A stretch of DNA of 64,000 nucleotides, from assembly GCA_947243855.1 (NCBI GenBank), contig CAMXIK010000006.1, positions 62,001 to 126,000 of the forward strand. The letters run 5' to 3'. How positions within the stretch are numbered: position 1 is the first letter of the stretch; each line of letters starts with the position of its first letter. The position numbers and the translations under genes are program-made. Source of the stretch: an uncultured Lachnospiraceae bacterium (lineage in GTDB: Bacteria; Bacillota; Clostridia; Lachnospirales; Lachnospiraceae). Shown one piece after another: positions 33,516 to 41,491 of this stretch. Below the pieces are notes generated by a model that worked only from the letters and a program-made list of their open reading frames with translations, was not told where the DNA came from and ran no database searches.

Positions 33516-35874
33516 CCTCTTTCGCCCCTTCCTCCGGCGTCAGTTCGCCATTAAGCACCCGGATGCCGGTTTCCATCGCGCACTCCTCTAACATCGTGCC
33601 GGGACGGTAACAACAATCCGCGTCCTCCATCATCTGATAAAGCCACTGCTTTTCTTCCTCCGTGGGCCAGAAATCAGGATAATTGATTCCGGTAGGATCT
33701 TTAAATCCCATGGTCTGACCGAACTCTATGTTGCTGATATCCAGAATATCGCTCAGCGAATCTTTCCGTATGGTGAGGCCGCTGTGATTGCGCGGCCTGT
33801 CAAGCCACCATTTACGCATCATCTCATCGGAGAGGAGCGCCTCAAAAAATTCCTCTGCAAGCTCCGGCTCTTTCGCCTGTTCGCACAGCCCCACAATCAT
33901 CCTTGCCCAATAGACATTGTCCGCCTGTCCCGTATAGGCTCCGTAAGTCACCTCATCATCCAGCTCTTTCTGCTGCCAATCCGCCGCCATATTTGCCTTT
34001 TCCACATGAATACCCGTCATGCCGACCTGCGGGGTCATCAGAAAGCCAAGCTGCAGCCATGTCTCGCCAAAGTTTTGTTGGGCGTTGTACTGATAATTGA
34101 ATCCGATATCCGCCATATCCATATCCGCAGGCTCATAATATTCCATATTGTTTTTCTGCCATGCTTCGCGTCCCGCCTCGTCAAATCCGGCGCTGTCCAG
34201 TTCCCACAGCTTTTTCACCGCTTCATAATAGGCCGTCAGCTTCTCCCCATCCAAACTGCCGTCCTCCTTCGTCCATGCGGGCAGGCAGACCGGTATCGTC
34301 TGTAACAGAACGTCCTTGGGATATGGGGTATAGAGAACCGGCCCCTCAGGATGCTTCTGCCTTGCAAGCTCCACGCCCGCCACAATATCGTCGAGACCGT
34401 CCTCACCCTCCAGATACATTTCCTCACTTAGCCACAGCGGCAGATAAACCATCATCGGCACACCGTATATTTTTTCTGTGTCTGTCATCCGCATTCCCTC
34501 GACAATGTTCCGATACAGAATGCCGTCGTCCAGATAAGGCTGCAAGATCCCGTCCAACTCCCTCAGCACGCCCTTGTCCGCATACTGTTCCATATCCATC
34601 TGATCCATGACGATCACATCCGGCACATCCCCGGCCAGCAGACGTGTGTTCAGGTTTTTCAGCGCATCCTCTTTACTAACCGCGTTGTCGCCGTCCATGC
34701 CCGTCTCATACCGCACCAGCACATCCGGATGCTCTTTCTGGAAAAGCTGCCCCGCATAGCGAATCCACCCGATTTCCTCCAGACTGTACACGGCCAGTTC
34801 CTTAGACGGTCTGGCAGGAAGCGTCTCGTCATAATACATCTCCGTCATATAATTGCCGCTGAACAGGAGGCGGAACTCCCCATTGTCAAGCGCCTGCAGG
34901 GCTAAAGGCTCTCTCTGGGTATCACCGAGCGCCGTCATCTGCCCGTCTGCGATCTGCTCAATGATCGAACCGCCCCATATATAGCGGTATACCCCGGTAC
35001 GGCATGCCAGATATAAAATCTGCGTGCCGCCTGCGCCGTCAAGTTCTGCCTCTGCCGCATCCTCCGCGGTATCCGCTTGCCGATCCCTGTCCGCAAGCGT
35101 CATGACAAGACCGCCGCTGCTATGGCTTTTTATAAACTCATCCAACACGCTGCTGCCGTCAAGCAGTTTTCCTGCCGTAAGATCGTAGAAATAAGCCTTT
35201 TCCCTGTCCGCCGCAAGCATCACATCATCCGCAAATACAATGGACTCTACCTGCCCTGACGTGGCAAACAGACTGTCCGCCTCCCCATTCTCCACATTAA
35301 TCCGGTACATCTGGTTTGCGGACGCCGCATACAGCTCTCCCTTCTGAGAAAAAACAAGGGTATTCAAGTTCGTCCCTTTCTGATACCCTTCTCCATGGGG
35401 TTCCAGCGCATGGTTTTTACCGGCCTCATCCACATAGCAGTACAGATAACGATTGTCTCCGGAAAGCCACAGCGCCTCCAGTTCCTGATCCACCCAGAAT
35501 TTAGGCGTATAAGCAAAAACAGCCGCCCCGTTGTCCGCCACCCCCACCTCGTATTTGACATGGATATTGGCGTTGGTCTCCCAGCTCCAATTCTTTTCCC
35601 TGCTCTCGCCCTGCGCGTCCACATAGGTCAGATTTGTATCTAGGCCATAAAGATAATAGCTCCCGTCCGGACATGCGCGCATATAAGTGAACGTGCCGGA
35701 CGGCAGCTTCACTTCCCTGTCCGCATAGCGGCCCATGGGAATTTCTTCCTCCAAACTGCCGCATCCCAAAAGTCCCACGCACATGACCGCCGCAAGCAAC
35801 GCCGCGTACAGCCTGCTCCTCGTTAAGCCCCTGTCTTTTTGACCGCTTTTCCATCGTATTTCTCTATCCGTCAT
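33481..35874 (-). CDS. Giant lipoprotein: propeller-like domain fused to ABC solute-binding domain
   Basis: The 797-residue protein has a lipoprotein signal ending L-L-G-C with the lipidated Cys near residue 38. Residues 45-350 contain repeated short segments (Y-L-Y-G-L, L-Y-A-A-S, M-Y-R-I-N, Y-L-A-C-R-T-G-V-Y-R-Y) resembling a beta-propeller such as DUF5050 or PQQ types. Residues 357-797 resemble family-1 solute-binding proteins (L-N-T-R-L-L-A-G-D-V-P-D-V-I-V-M-D and Y-G-V-P-M-M-V-Y). This is nearly twice the usual solute-binding length. The ATG at 35872-35874 follows GGTGGGAA; a GTG at 35889 is less likely. It heads the operon that also encodes two permeases and a HlyD-like adaptor. Confidence 0.85.
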   Translation of the reverse strand: MTDREIRWKSGQKDRGLTRSRLYAALLAAVMCVGLLGCGSLEEEIPMGRYADREVKLPSGTFTYMRACPDGSYYLYGLDTNLTYVDAQGESREKNWSWETNANIHVKYEVGVADNGAAVFAYTPKFWVDQELEALWLSGDNRYLYCYVDEAGKNHALEPHGEGYQKGTNLNTLVFSQKGELYAASANQMYRINVENGEADSLFATSGQVESIVFADDVMLAADREKAYFYDLTAGKLLDGSSVLDEFIKSHSSGGLVMTLADRDRQADTAEDAAEAELDGAGGTQILYLACRTGVYRYIWGGSIIEQIADGQMTALGDTQREPLALQALDNGEFRLLFSGNYMTEMYYDETLPARPSKELAVYSLEEIGWIRYAGQLFQKEHPDVLVRYETGMDGDNAVSKEDALKNLNTRLLAGDVPDVIVMDQMDMEQYADKGVLRELDGILQPYLDDGILYRNIVEGMRMTDTEKIYGVPMMVYLPLWLSEEMYLEGEDGLDDIVAGVELARQKHPEGPVLYTPYPKDVLLQTIPVCLPAWTKEDGSLDGEKLTAYYEAVKKLWELDSAGFDEAGREAWQKNNMEYYEPADMDMADIGFNYQYNAQQNFGETWLQLGFLMTPQVGMTGIHVEKANMAADWQQKELDDEVTYGAYTGQADNVYWARMIVGLCEQAKEPELAEEFFEALLSDEMMRKWWLDRPRNHSGLTIRKDSLSDILDISNIEFGQTMGFKDPTGINYPDFWPTEEEKQWLYQMMEDADCCYRPGTMLEECAMETGIRVLNGELTPEEGAKEVERKMAIAMEE

Positions 35875-35935
35875 AATTTCCCACCCCACATCCTACCGAC
35901 GCACCTATCTCCTGCCTATCTGGCTTTTAAACTAT

Positions 35936-35941
35936 ATTATA
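35936..35941 (-). promoter_or_regulatory. Predicted -10 box of the solute-binding/permease/HlyD operon
   Basis: A perfect TATAAT on the minus strand has no recognisable -35 box 17 bases upstream (GATATT at that position). The place of the -35 box is taken by phased repeats, the pattern of an activator-dependent promoter. Confidence 0.6.
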
Positions 35942-35952
35942 ATAAAAATTTC

Positions 35953-35991
35953 TTCTAAATATCTTCTAAGAAGATTCTAAGAAATCTCTAA
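35953..35991. promoter_or_regulatory. Four 11-bp-phased CTAA repeats: candidate response-regulator operator
   Basis: CTAA occurs at 35955, 35966, 35977 and 35988, exactly 11 bases apart. The first three are within TTCTAA and the fourth within TCTCTAA. One helical turn between direct repeats is the classic binding pattern of OmpR/PhoB-family regulators, and such a regulator is encoded 130 bases away. The nearest repeat begins 11 bases upstream of the TATAAT of the divergent operon. Confidence 0.65.
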
Positions 35992-36118
35992 ATCAAATAT
36001 TTTTTAAAAAACTAAAATATTTATGATTTATTTAAAGAAAAAATGTGGTAAAATGTTCACAAAAGTAAGAAATCGTTTTGCAGATTTGCAGTATGGATCT
36101 AGAACAGAGGACGCTATC

Positions 36119-36817
36119 ATGAATATTCTGATCATTGAGGATGACAAAGACTTATGCCACGCCATATCCTGGCAGCTACAGCAGGAGGGAAACCGGGTGG
36201 ACTGCTGCCATGACGGCGGCGAAGCCATCTTGTATATTCGTCAGGGCATTTATGACCTGATCCTGTTGGACTGCATGCTGCCCGGTGAGGACGGGCTTCA
36301 CATTCTTCGGGAGATACGCGCCGAAGGGAATCTGACACCCGTCATTATCCTCTCCGCCCTCGGCGAGGTGGACGACCGGGTAACCGGACTCAATGCGGGC
36401 GCGGACGACTATCTGGTAAAGCCCTTTGCCTACTCGGAGCTTTCTGCCAGAATCGCTTCCCTGTTCCGCCGCAAAAACGCCTTTGAAACCCCAGCCCTCT
36501 CCTACGGCGACCTATCCTTGGACAGCGCGGAAAACAGCCTGATCTGCAAAGATAAAAAATGCGCTCTCTCCCAGACGGAAAGCGAACTGATGCGCCTGCT
36601 CCTGCAGTCCGGCAGCAAGACCACCGACCGCACCGTACTGCTGCACAAAGTATGGGGACTGGACACTTCCGTGGAAAGCAGTAATCTGGATAACTACATC
36701 TATTTCCTGCGCAAGCGCTTAAAAACTCTGGAAAGCCACGTCACCATTGTCAACCGCCGCGGCCTCGGCTACCGTCTGGAATACAGCGGCATACAGAAAC
36801 TGTCCGATGCCGAATAG
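36119..36817 (+). CDS. OmpR/PhoB-family response regulator
   Basis: The 232-residue protein has a receiver domain (residues 1-115) with acidic pocket E-D-D near 7-9, phosphoacceptor Asp51 (L-L-D-C-M-L-P-G), Ser near 79 and Lys near 101 (Y-L-V-K-P-F). A winged-helix DNA-binding domain follows at 130-225 (S-Q-T-E-S-E-L-M-R-L-L and R-R-G-L-G-Y-R). The ATG at 36119 has AGAGGA eight bases upstream; a longer frame from 36023 is not supported. A weak promoter (TAAAAT at 36049-36054, no clear -35 box) precedes it, which may mean autoactivation. Confidence 0.94.
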   Translation: MNILIIEDDKDLCHAISWQLQQEGNRVDCCHDGGEAILYIRQGIYDLILLDCMLPGEDGLHILREIRAEGNLTPVIILSALGEVDDRVTGLNAGADDYLVKPFAYSELSARIASLFRRKNAFETPALSYGDLSLDSAENSLICKDKKCALSQTESELMRLLLQSGSKTTDRTVLLHKVWGLDTSVESSNLDNYIYFLRKRLKTLESHVTIVNRRGLGYRLEYSGIQKLSDAE

Positions 36818-36840
36818 TCACAAAGAATAGAGGAGCTCTT

Positions 36841-38133
36841 ATGTATCATGATGTACGGCTTCGGCTGACCAAACTTTTCACCGCTGTCCTTTCGGGTTTA
36901 CTGGCTGTACTGCTTGGCGTCTGCTTTTCTTTTTCCGTCAGGCAGCAGTTCTCCCTGCAGTTATCTTCTTTTACGGGCCAGTCCTACACAGTGTTTGAAT
37001 CTCTCAGCGAACAGTCTGTCCTCACTTCCCGCTGGCTGGCTTCCCATGAGGAAAACGCCGGATTTCGTATTTATCTGTGGGATAACGGGGTGGAATTGTT
37101 CCATAACCGGGACCACGCCAACCAGATCCAGCCCGAATATCTCCACTATCTTTCCGCGCAGACCGACGGGCGCACCCTGCATCCGCAGGAAAAAGCCGTT
37201 GACGTATCAGTGGGAAAACACGGCCTCCTGCCTGAAGTTTTATATTATCAAAAACATCTGGTAAAAAACAACAGTCTTCTGCAAGTCTGTTTCTTGCAAT
37301 CGCTCAAGCCGCTCTATGTCCGTATCGGAAGCAGTCTTTTTCTCTATCTCACTCTGTTTTTCTCCTCTCTGTGCCTCCTCGCGCTCTTTTGCTGGTATTT
37401 CACGGGGCGGCTTCTGCAGCCGCTGCTCGCTTCCCAAGAGAGCCAGAACCGCTTCATCGCAAGCGTCTCCCACGAACTGCGCACCCCGTTAGCCGTCATC
37501 CTCTCCAACGCTTCCGCCTGCGAAAAAGCGCCTCAGGCAGCGCAAAAGACCTTTTTTCAGGTAATTGCAAGAGAAGGCGCGCAGATGTCCGTCATGTTAG
37601 AGCAGCTTCTCACCCTCTCCCGGGCGGACAGCCACGGATTGTCTCTTCGGATCGAGGAGTCCGATTTGCAGACATTGCTCCTAGAAACCTACGAAAATTT
37701 TCTGCCTTTGGCCGCCGACAGCGGGCACCTTCTCTCCATTCGTCTGCCGGAAGCCGATCTGCCTCTCTGTCCCTGCGACGCAGCAAGAATACAGCAGGTA
37801 TGCCACATTCTTCTCCATAATGCCCTGTCCTACACGCCCGCCGGGAGCGCCGTGCTTCTCTTCCTATCTGAGGGAACCTATGAGAAGGAAATCACCATCG
37901 GCGTACAGGATAACGGGCCCGGCATTCCCGACGAAGAAAAGGAACACATCTTTGACCGCTTCTATCGCACGAAATCCAGTTCTTCCACAGGAAAGGACGA
38001 AAAAGGCCACCACGGTCTGGGACTCGCGGTAGCCAAAGAAATCGTTTCCGCCCACAAAGGGGCGCTTACTGTCGCAGATGCCAAAGGCGGCGGAGCTGTC
38101 TTTTTATTGACGCTGCCTACCCTAACGTGTTAG
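36841..38133 (+). CDS. Sensor histidine kinase
   Basis: The 430-residue protein has two membrane helices (about 11-31 and 163-186) flanking a 130-residue extracellular sensor region of unknown fold. The transmitter follows with H box S-H-E-L-R-T-P-L (His near 211), N box L-L-H-N-A-L-S-Y-T near 324-332, G1 D-N-G-P-G-I-P, F D-R-F-Y-R-T-K and G2 G-L-G-L-A-V-A. A linker of about 20 residues replaces a full HAMP domain. It starts 23 bases after the response regulator and an AGAGGAG site precedes the ATG. Its signal may be sensed together with the neighbouring lipoprotein/permease operon. Confidence 0.94.
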   Translation: MYHDVRLRLTKLFTAVLSGLLAVLLGVCFSFSVRQQFSLQLSSFTGQSYTVFESLSEQSVLTSRWLASHEENAGFRIYLWDNGVELFHNRDHANQIQPEYLHYLSAQTDGRTLHPQEKAVDVSVGKHGLLPEVLYYQKHLVKNNSLLQVCFLQSLKPLYVRIGSSLFLYLTLFFSSLCLLALFCWYFTGRLLQPLLASQESQNRFIASVSHELRTPLAVILSNASACEKAPQAAQKTFFQVIAREGAQMSVMLEQLLTLSRADSHGLSLRIEESDLQTLLLETYENFLPLAADSGHLLSIRLPEADLPLCPCDAARIQQVCHILLHNALSYTPAGSAVLLFLSEGTYEKEITIGVQDNGPGIPDEEKEHIFDRFYRTKSSSSTGKDEKGHHGLGLAVAKEIVSAHKGALTVADAKGGGAVFLLTLPTLTC

Positions 38134-38144
38134 GATAGGCTTAC
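38107..38144 (+). promoter_or_regulatory. Promoter and overlapping DtxR-type operator of the regulator gene
   Basis: TTGACG (38107-38112), 18-base spacer and TAGGAT (38131-38136) form a promoter inside the end of the histidine kinase gene. It is overlapped by GTTAG-GATAGG-CTTAC (38129-38144), which shares its geometry with the two sites upstream of feoA. The stretch from 38130 also resembles the start of the corynebacterial DtxR box. Binding would block the -10 region, implying autorepression. Confidence 0.55.
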
Positions 38145-38180
38145 GGGTCATTCTATCCCGAGAAGGAGTACCGTAATCAT

Positions 38181-38573
38181 ATGAACTATATCCAACACAA
38201 AGCCGAGGAATCCCTTGAGGATTACCTTGAAACCATACTGATCCTGAGCAAACGCCTTTCTGTCGTGCGTTCCATCGACGTAGCGACTGAAATGAATTTT
38301 TCCAAACCCAGCGTGAGCGTCGCCGTAAAAAATCTGAAAAACCGCGAATACATCACCGTCTCAGAGGACGGCTACCTCCAATTAACAGACGAGGGGCAAA
38401 AAATCGCGGAGAGCGTCTACGAGCGTCACACCCTTTTAACGGACTGGCTGGTTCACCTTGGCGTCGATCCCCAAATTGCCGCAAGCGACGCCTGCAAGAT
38501 GGAGCATGACATCACTCCGGAAAGCTATGAAGCGATGAAAAAATGTATTCTGTCCGTTTTAGGGCGGGACTGA
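38181..38573 (+). CDS. DtxR/MntR-family metal-dependent transcriptional regulator
   Basis: The 130-residue protein has an N-terminal winged helix (S-L-E-D-Y-L-E-T-I near 11-19, F-S-K-P-S-V-S-V-A-V-K-N-L near 40-52) and a dimerisation/metal-binding half with D-A-C-K-M-E-H near 103-109. The SH3-like C-terminal domain of DtxR is absent, so it has the short MntR-like layout. Members repress iron or manganese uptake when loaded with metal. It faces the feo operon end and shares an operator-like motif with the feo promoter, which favours iron. AGAAGGAGT precedes the ATG. Confidence 0.92.
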   Translation: MNYIQHKAEESLEDYLETILILSKRLSVVRSIDVATEMNFSKPSVSVAVKNLKNREYITVSEDGYLQLTDEGQKIAESVYERHTLLTDWLVHLGVDPQIAASDACKMEHDITPESYEAMKKCILSVLGRD

Positions 38574-38587
38574 AACCACAAATTTTT

Positions 38588-38625
38588 ATGGCGCACGGCA
38601 TACTCTGCCATGCGCCATTTTTTAT
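38588..38625 (+). terminator. Terminator of the DtxR-family gene
   Basis: ATGGCGCA pairs with TGCGCCAT around a 15-base loop with a further GGCA/TGCC pair, followed by TTTTTTATT. Its 3' end overlaps the stop codon of the convergent Cys-rich small gene. Confidence 0.85.
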
Positions 38626-38801
38626 TCCTCTCTCTTCGGATGGCAGGCGCCATTCATAGCGCAGCCTGCACATCCGCAGCCACAAGAAGAATTCCCTTTC
38701 CTTTTACCACGCACGATGCTGGCGATGGCAGCCGCCACCATGAGAAGCAAAACCGCACTAATAATGATTGTCGCCATATTTTCCATAAGCCATGTAAACA
38801 T
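38622..38801 (-). CDS. FeoB-associated Cys-rich membrane protein
   Basis: This 59-residue protein has a membrane helix at about residues 10-30 (T-I-I-I-S-A-V-L-L-L-M-V-A-A), a basic R-G-K-R-K-G stretch and a cysteine cluster S-C-G-C-G-C-A-G-C-A-M-N-G-A-C. Small proteins of this kind are found next to feoB in Firmicutes and are thought to assist ferrous-iron transport; the mechanism is not settled. It starts 28 bases after feoB with an AGGAGGG site seven bases before its ATG. Confidence 0.88.
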   Translation of the reverse strand: MFTWLMENMATIIISAVLLLMVAAAIASIVRGKRKGNSSCGCGCAGCAMNGACHPKREE

Positions 38802-38829
38802 CGGAATCCCTCCTGTTCTTCTCGCGTTG

Positions 38830-41232
38830 TTATGAGTTTGCCATTTTCACCTTTTTCGTCAGCTTCGTCGCCTCTTTGTACGGTCTAAACAGCATATAGA
38901 TCATGCCGCCGAGAACAACGACCGCCGCCAACAGACCAATGATATTCAAGTTTCCTGTAAATGCAGAACCAATCTGGTAAACCATCAGCGCCACCGCGTA
39001 GGCCAGCCCGCACTGATACAGAATCGCAAACCACGTCCACTTCGCACTGTTCATCTCCCGCTTAATCGCGCCGATGGCCGCAAAGCAGGGTGCGCACAAA
39101 AGATTGAACACAAGGAAGGAATAACCCGCAACTTGGCTAAAGTTTGCGCCGATCTCAGGCCATCCGCCCGGATAGAGGATACCCATGGTGCCGACGATAT
39201 TTTCCTTCGCCACAAGGCCCGTGATGGAAGCCACCGCCGCCTGCCAGCTTCCCCAGCCAAGAGGGGTGAAAATCCATGCGATCGCACCGCCGATTGCCCC
39301 AAGAAGCGACTGATCCATTTCCTCCTCCGCAAGCATCCGGAATCCTTCCGCCGTAAATCCAAAGTAAGTCGTAAACCAGATCACGATCGTGGAAAGGAGG
39401 ATAATTGTGCCCGCCTTCTTGATAAAAGACCATCCGCGTTCCCACATGGAGCGCAGCACATTGCCCGCCGTAGGCATATGGTAAGCCGGAAGCTCCATCA
39501 CGAAAGGAGCCGGATCACCGGAAAACATCTTCGTCTTCTTTAACATAATACCGGAAATAATGATCGCCGCCATCCCTACAAAGTAGGCGCTCGTCGCTAC
39601 CCAGGCCGAGCCGCCGAAAATTGCGCCCGCAACCATCGAAATAAACGGAACCTTCGCACCGCAGGGAATAAAGGTCGTCGTCATAATCGTCATTCTGCGG
39701 TCGCGCTCGTTCTCAATCGTCCTCGACGCCATGATGCCCGGAATGCCGCAGCCCGTACCGATGAGCATCGGGATAAAGGACTTACCTGACAAACCAAACT
39801 TACGGAAAACACGGTCGAGCACAAAGGCGATACGCGCCATATAGCCGCAGGCCTCAAGGAACGCAAGAAGCAGGAACAAAACAAGCATCTGTGGAACAAA
39901 GCCAAGCACCGCGCCCACGCCAGCTACGATACCGTCGTTGATCAGGCCAGACAGCCAATCCGCCGCGCCCGCTGCCTCCAACGCATTGCCTACAAATACC
40001 GGAATACCGGGAACCCATACGCCGTAAGCTGCTGGGTCTGGCTCTTCGCCATATCCTTCCACAACCGCAAGCGCCGCCTCGTAATCTGCGAGGGATGCCG
40101 TCTCCACCGCCACTTCCAGCGTTTCCTCGTCCTCCACCTCATAAGGGAAATCGCCCGCTGGCTCCGCCCCATTTTCTTCCACATAAGCGTCGTAGCCATC
40201 CACGATCAGCGCCGCGTCGCCGTATTTCCCGGCCGCCTCCTCATAATCGGAGGAACCGATCCCAAACAGATGGAAACCGTCGCCAAACAGTCCGTCGTTT
40301 GCCCAATCCGTGGCGTTTGCGCCCACCGTCACCATGGAAATATAATACACAAGGAACATGACAGCCGCAAAAATCGGCAGTCCTAAAAATCTGTTTGTGA
40401 CAATCCTATCAATTTTATCGGAGGAGGTCAACTTTCCAGCAGACTTTTTCTTTAAGCACCCTTTGATGATGCTCCCGATATAAACATAACGCTCATTAGT
40501 AATGATGGATTCCGCGTCGTCGTCCATCTCCTTTTCCGCCGCCTTGATATCCTCTTCAATATGATTTTGAACCGCCAGATCCAAACTTAACTGCTCTAAA
40601 ACTTTATCATCACGCTCAAACAGCTTGATCGCATACCACCGTTGCTGCTCCTCCGGCAGTCCGTGCACCGCTGCCTCCTCAATATGGGCAAGGGCGTGTT
40701 CCACCGTCCCCGAAAAAGTGTGCATGGGAACGGTCTTTCCGTTCTTCGCCGCGTCGATTGCCGCCTCCGCCGCTTCCATGATACCGCTGCCTTTCAGCGC
40801 GGAAATCTTGATTACCTTACAGCCTAACTGTCTTGCCAGCTCCTCCGTATTAATCTGATCGCCGTTTTTCTCCACCACGTCCATCATGTTGATAGCGACG
40901 ACAACCGGAATGCCAAGCTCGGTGAGTTGTGTGGTCAGATACAGGTTTCTCTCTAGGTTCGTGCCGTCAACGAGATTCAGGATCGCGTCGGGACGTTCGT
41001 TAATCAGATAGTTTCTCGCCACCACTTCCTCCAGCGTATACGGAGAAAGGGAATAAATACCCGGAAGGTCGGTGATCGTCACACCGTCATGCTTTTTCAG
41101 TTTTCCTTCCTTCTTTTCCACCGTAACGCCCGGCCAGTTCCCGACAAATTGGTTAGAACCGGTCAAAGCGTTAAATAATGTCGTTTTCCCGCAGTTCGGG
41201 TTACCCGCAAGGGCAATTCGCATACTCATCAT
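38830..41232 (-). CDS. feoB: Ferrous iron transporter B
   Basis: The 800-residue protein has an N-terminal G domain: G1 G-N-P-N-C-G-K-T near 10-17, G3 D-L-P-G-I-Y near 57-62, G4 N-M-M-D near 115-118. A helical bundle follows, then the membrane part with two Gate regions (G-C-G-I-P-G-I-M-A-S-R-T and C-A-P-C-F-A-A-I-G). It imports Fe2+ across the cytoplasmic membrane. Between the first two membrane helices there is a 95-residue acidic segment (about 308-402) not seen in typical FeoB. The start overlaps the feoA stop by two bases and follows AGGAGGAAA. Confidence 0.96.
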   Translation of the reverse strand: MMSMRIALAGNPNCGKTTLFNALTGSNQFVGNWPGVTVEKKEGKLKKHDGVTITDLPGIYSLSPYTLEEVVARNYLINERPDAILNLVDGTNLERNLYLTTQLTELGIPVVVAINMMDVVEKNGDQINTEELARQLGCKVIKISALKGSGIMEAAEAAIDAAKNGKTVPMHTFSGTVEHALAHIEEAAVHGLPEEQQRWYAIKLFERDDKVLEQLSLDLAVQNHIEEDIKAAEKEMDDDAESIITNERYVYIGSIIKGCLKKKSAGKLTSSDKIDRIVTNRFLGLPIFAAVMFLVYYISMVTVGANATDWANDGLFGDGFHLFGIGSSDYEEAAGKYGDAALIVDGYDAYVEENGAEPAGDFPYEVEDEETLEVAVETASLADYEAALAVVEGYGEEPDPAAYGVWVPGIPVFVGNALEAAGAADWLSGLINDGIVAGVGAVLGFVPQMLVLFLLLAFLEACGYMARIAFVLDRVFRKFGLSGKSFIPMLIGTGCGIPGIMASRTIENERDRRMTIMTTTFIPCGAKVPFISMVAGAIFGGSAWVATSAYFVGMAAIIISGIMLKKTKMFSGDPAPFVMELPAYHMPTAGNVLRSMWERGWSFIKKAGTIILLSTIVIWFTTYFGFTAEGFRMLAEEEMDQSLLGAIGGAIAWIFTPLGWGSWQAAVASITGLVAKENIVGTMGILYPGGWPEIGANFSQVAGYSFLVFNLLCAPCFAAIGAIKREMNSAKWTWFAILYQCGLAYAVALMVYQIGSAFTGNLNIIGLLAAVVVLGGMIYMLFRPYKEATKLTKKVKMANS

Positions 41233-41465
41233 CCATTTCCTCCTTCTCCCACCTCAATCATCTCCGCATCCGCTTTCCTGATCGAAAGCTCATAGCCGCG
41301 CACCGTCACTTCAATCGGGTCGCCCAAAGGCGCCACCTTGCGAATCTGCACATCCACGCCTTTCGTTAAGCCCATGTCCATGATCCGGCGTTTGACCGCG
41401 CCCTCGCCGTGGAGCTTCACCACACGGACGGTATCGCCAACTTTTGCCTCTTTCAGTGTTCTCAT
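41229..41465 (-). CDS. feoA: FeoA domain protein (first copy, next to feoB)
   Basis: The 78-residue SH3-like protein has the FeoA pattern: K-V-G-D-T-V-R-V near 8-15, R-R-I-M-D-M-G-L-T-K-G near 26-36, and D-P-I-E-V-T-V-R-G-Y-E-L-S-I-R near 49-63. FeoA is a small cytosolic partner of FeoB. The ATG at 41463-41465 follows AGGAGG, eight bases away. Its stop overlaps the feoB start, so the two are coupled. Confidence 0.93.
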   Translation of the reverse strand: MRTLKEAKVGDTVRVVKLHGEGAVKRRIMDMGLTKGVDVQIRKVAPLGDPIEVTVRGYELSIRKADAEMIEVGEGGNG

Positions 41466-41491
41466 TCCGTTTTCCTCCTCACTTCTCATTT

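Noticed and set aside
35953..36030. AT-rich repeats as a replication origin or iteron array
   Set aside because: No DnaA boxes or dnaA/rep gene are near; the repeats are better explained as a response-regulator operator.
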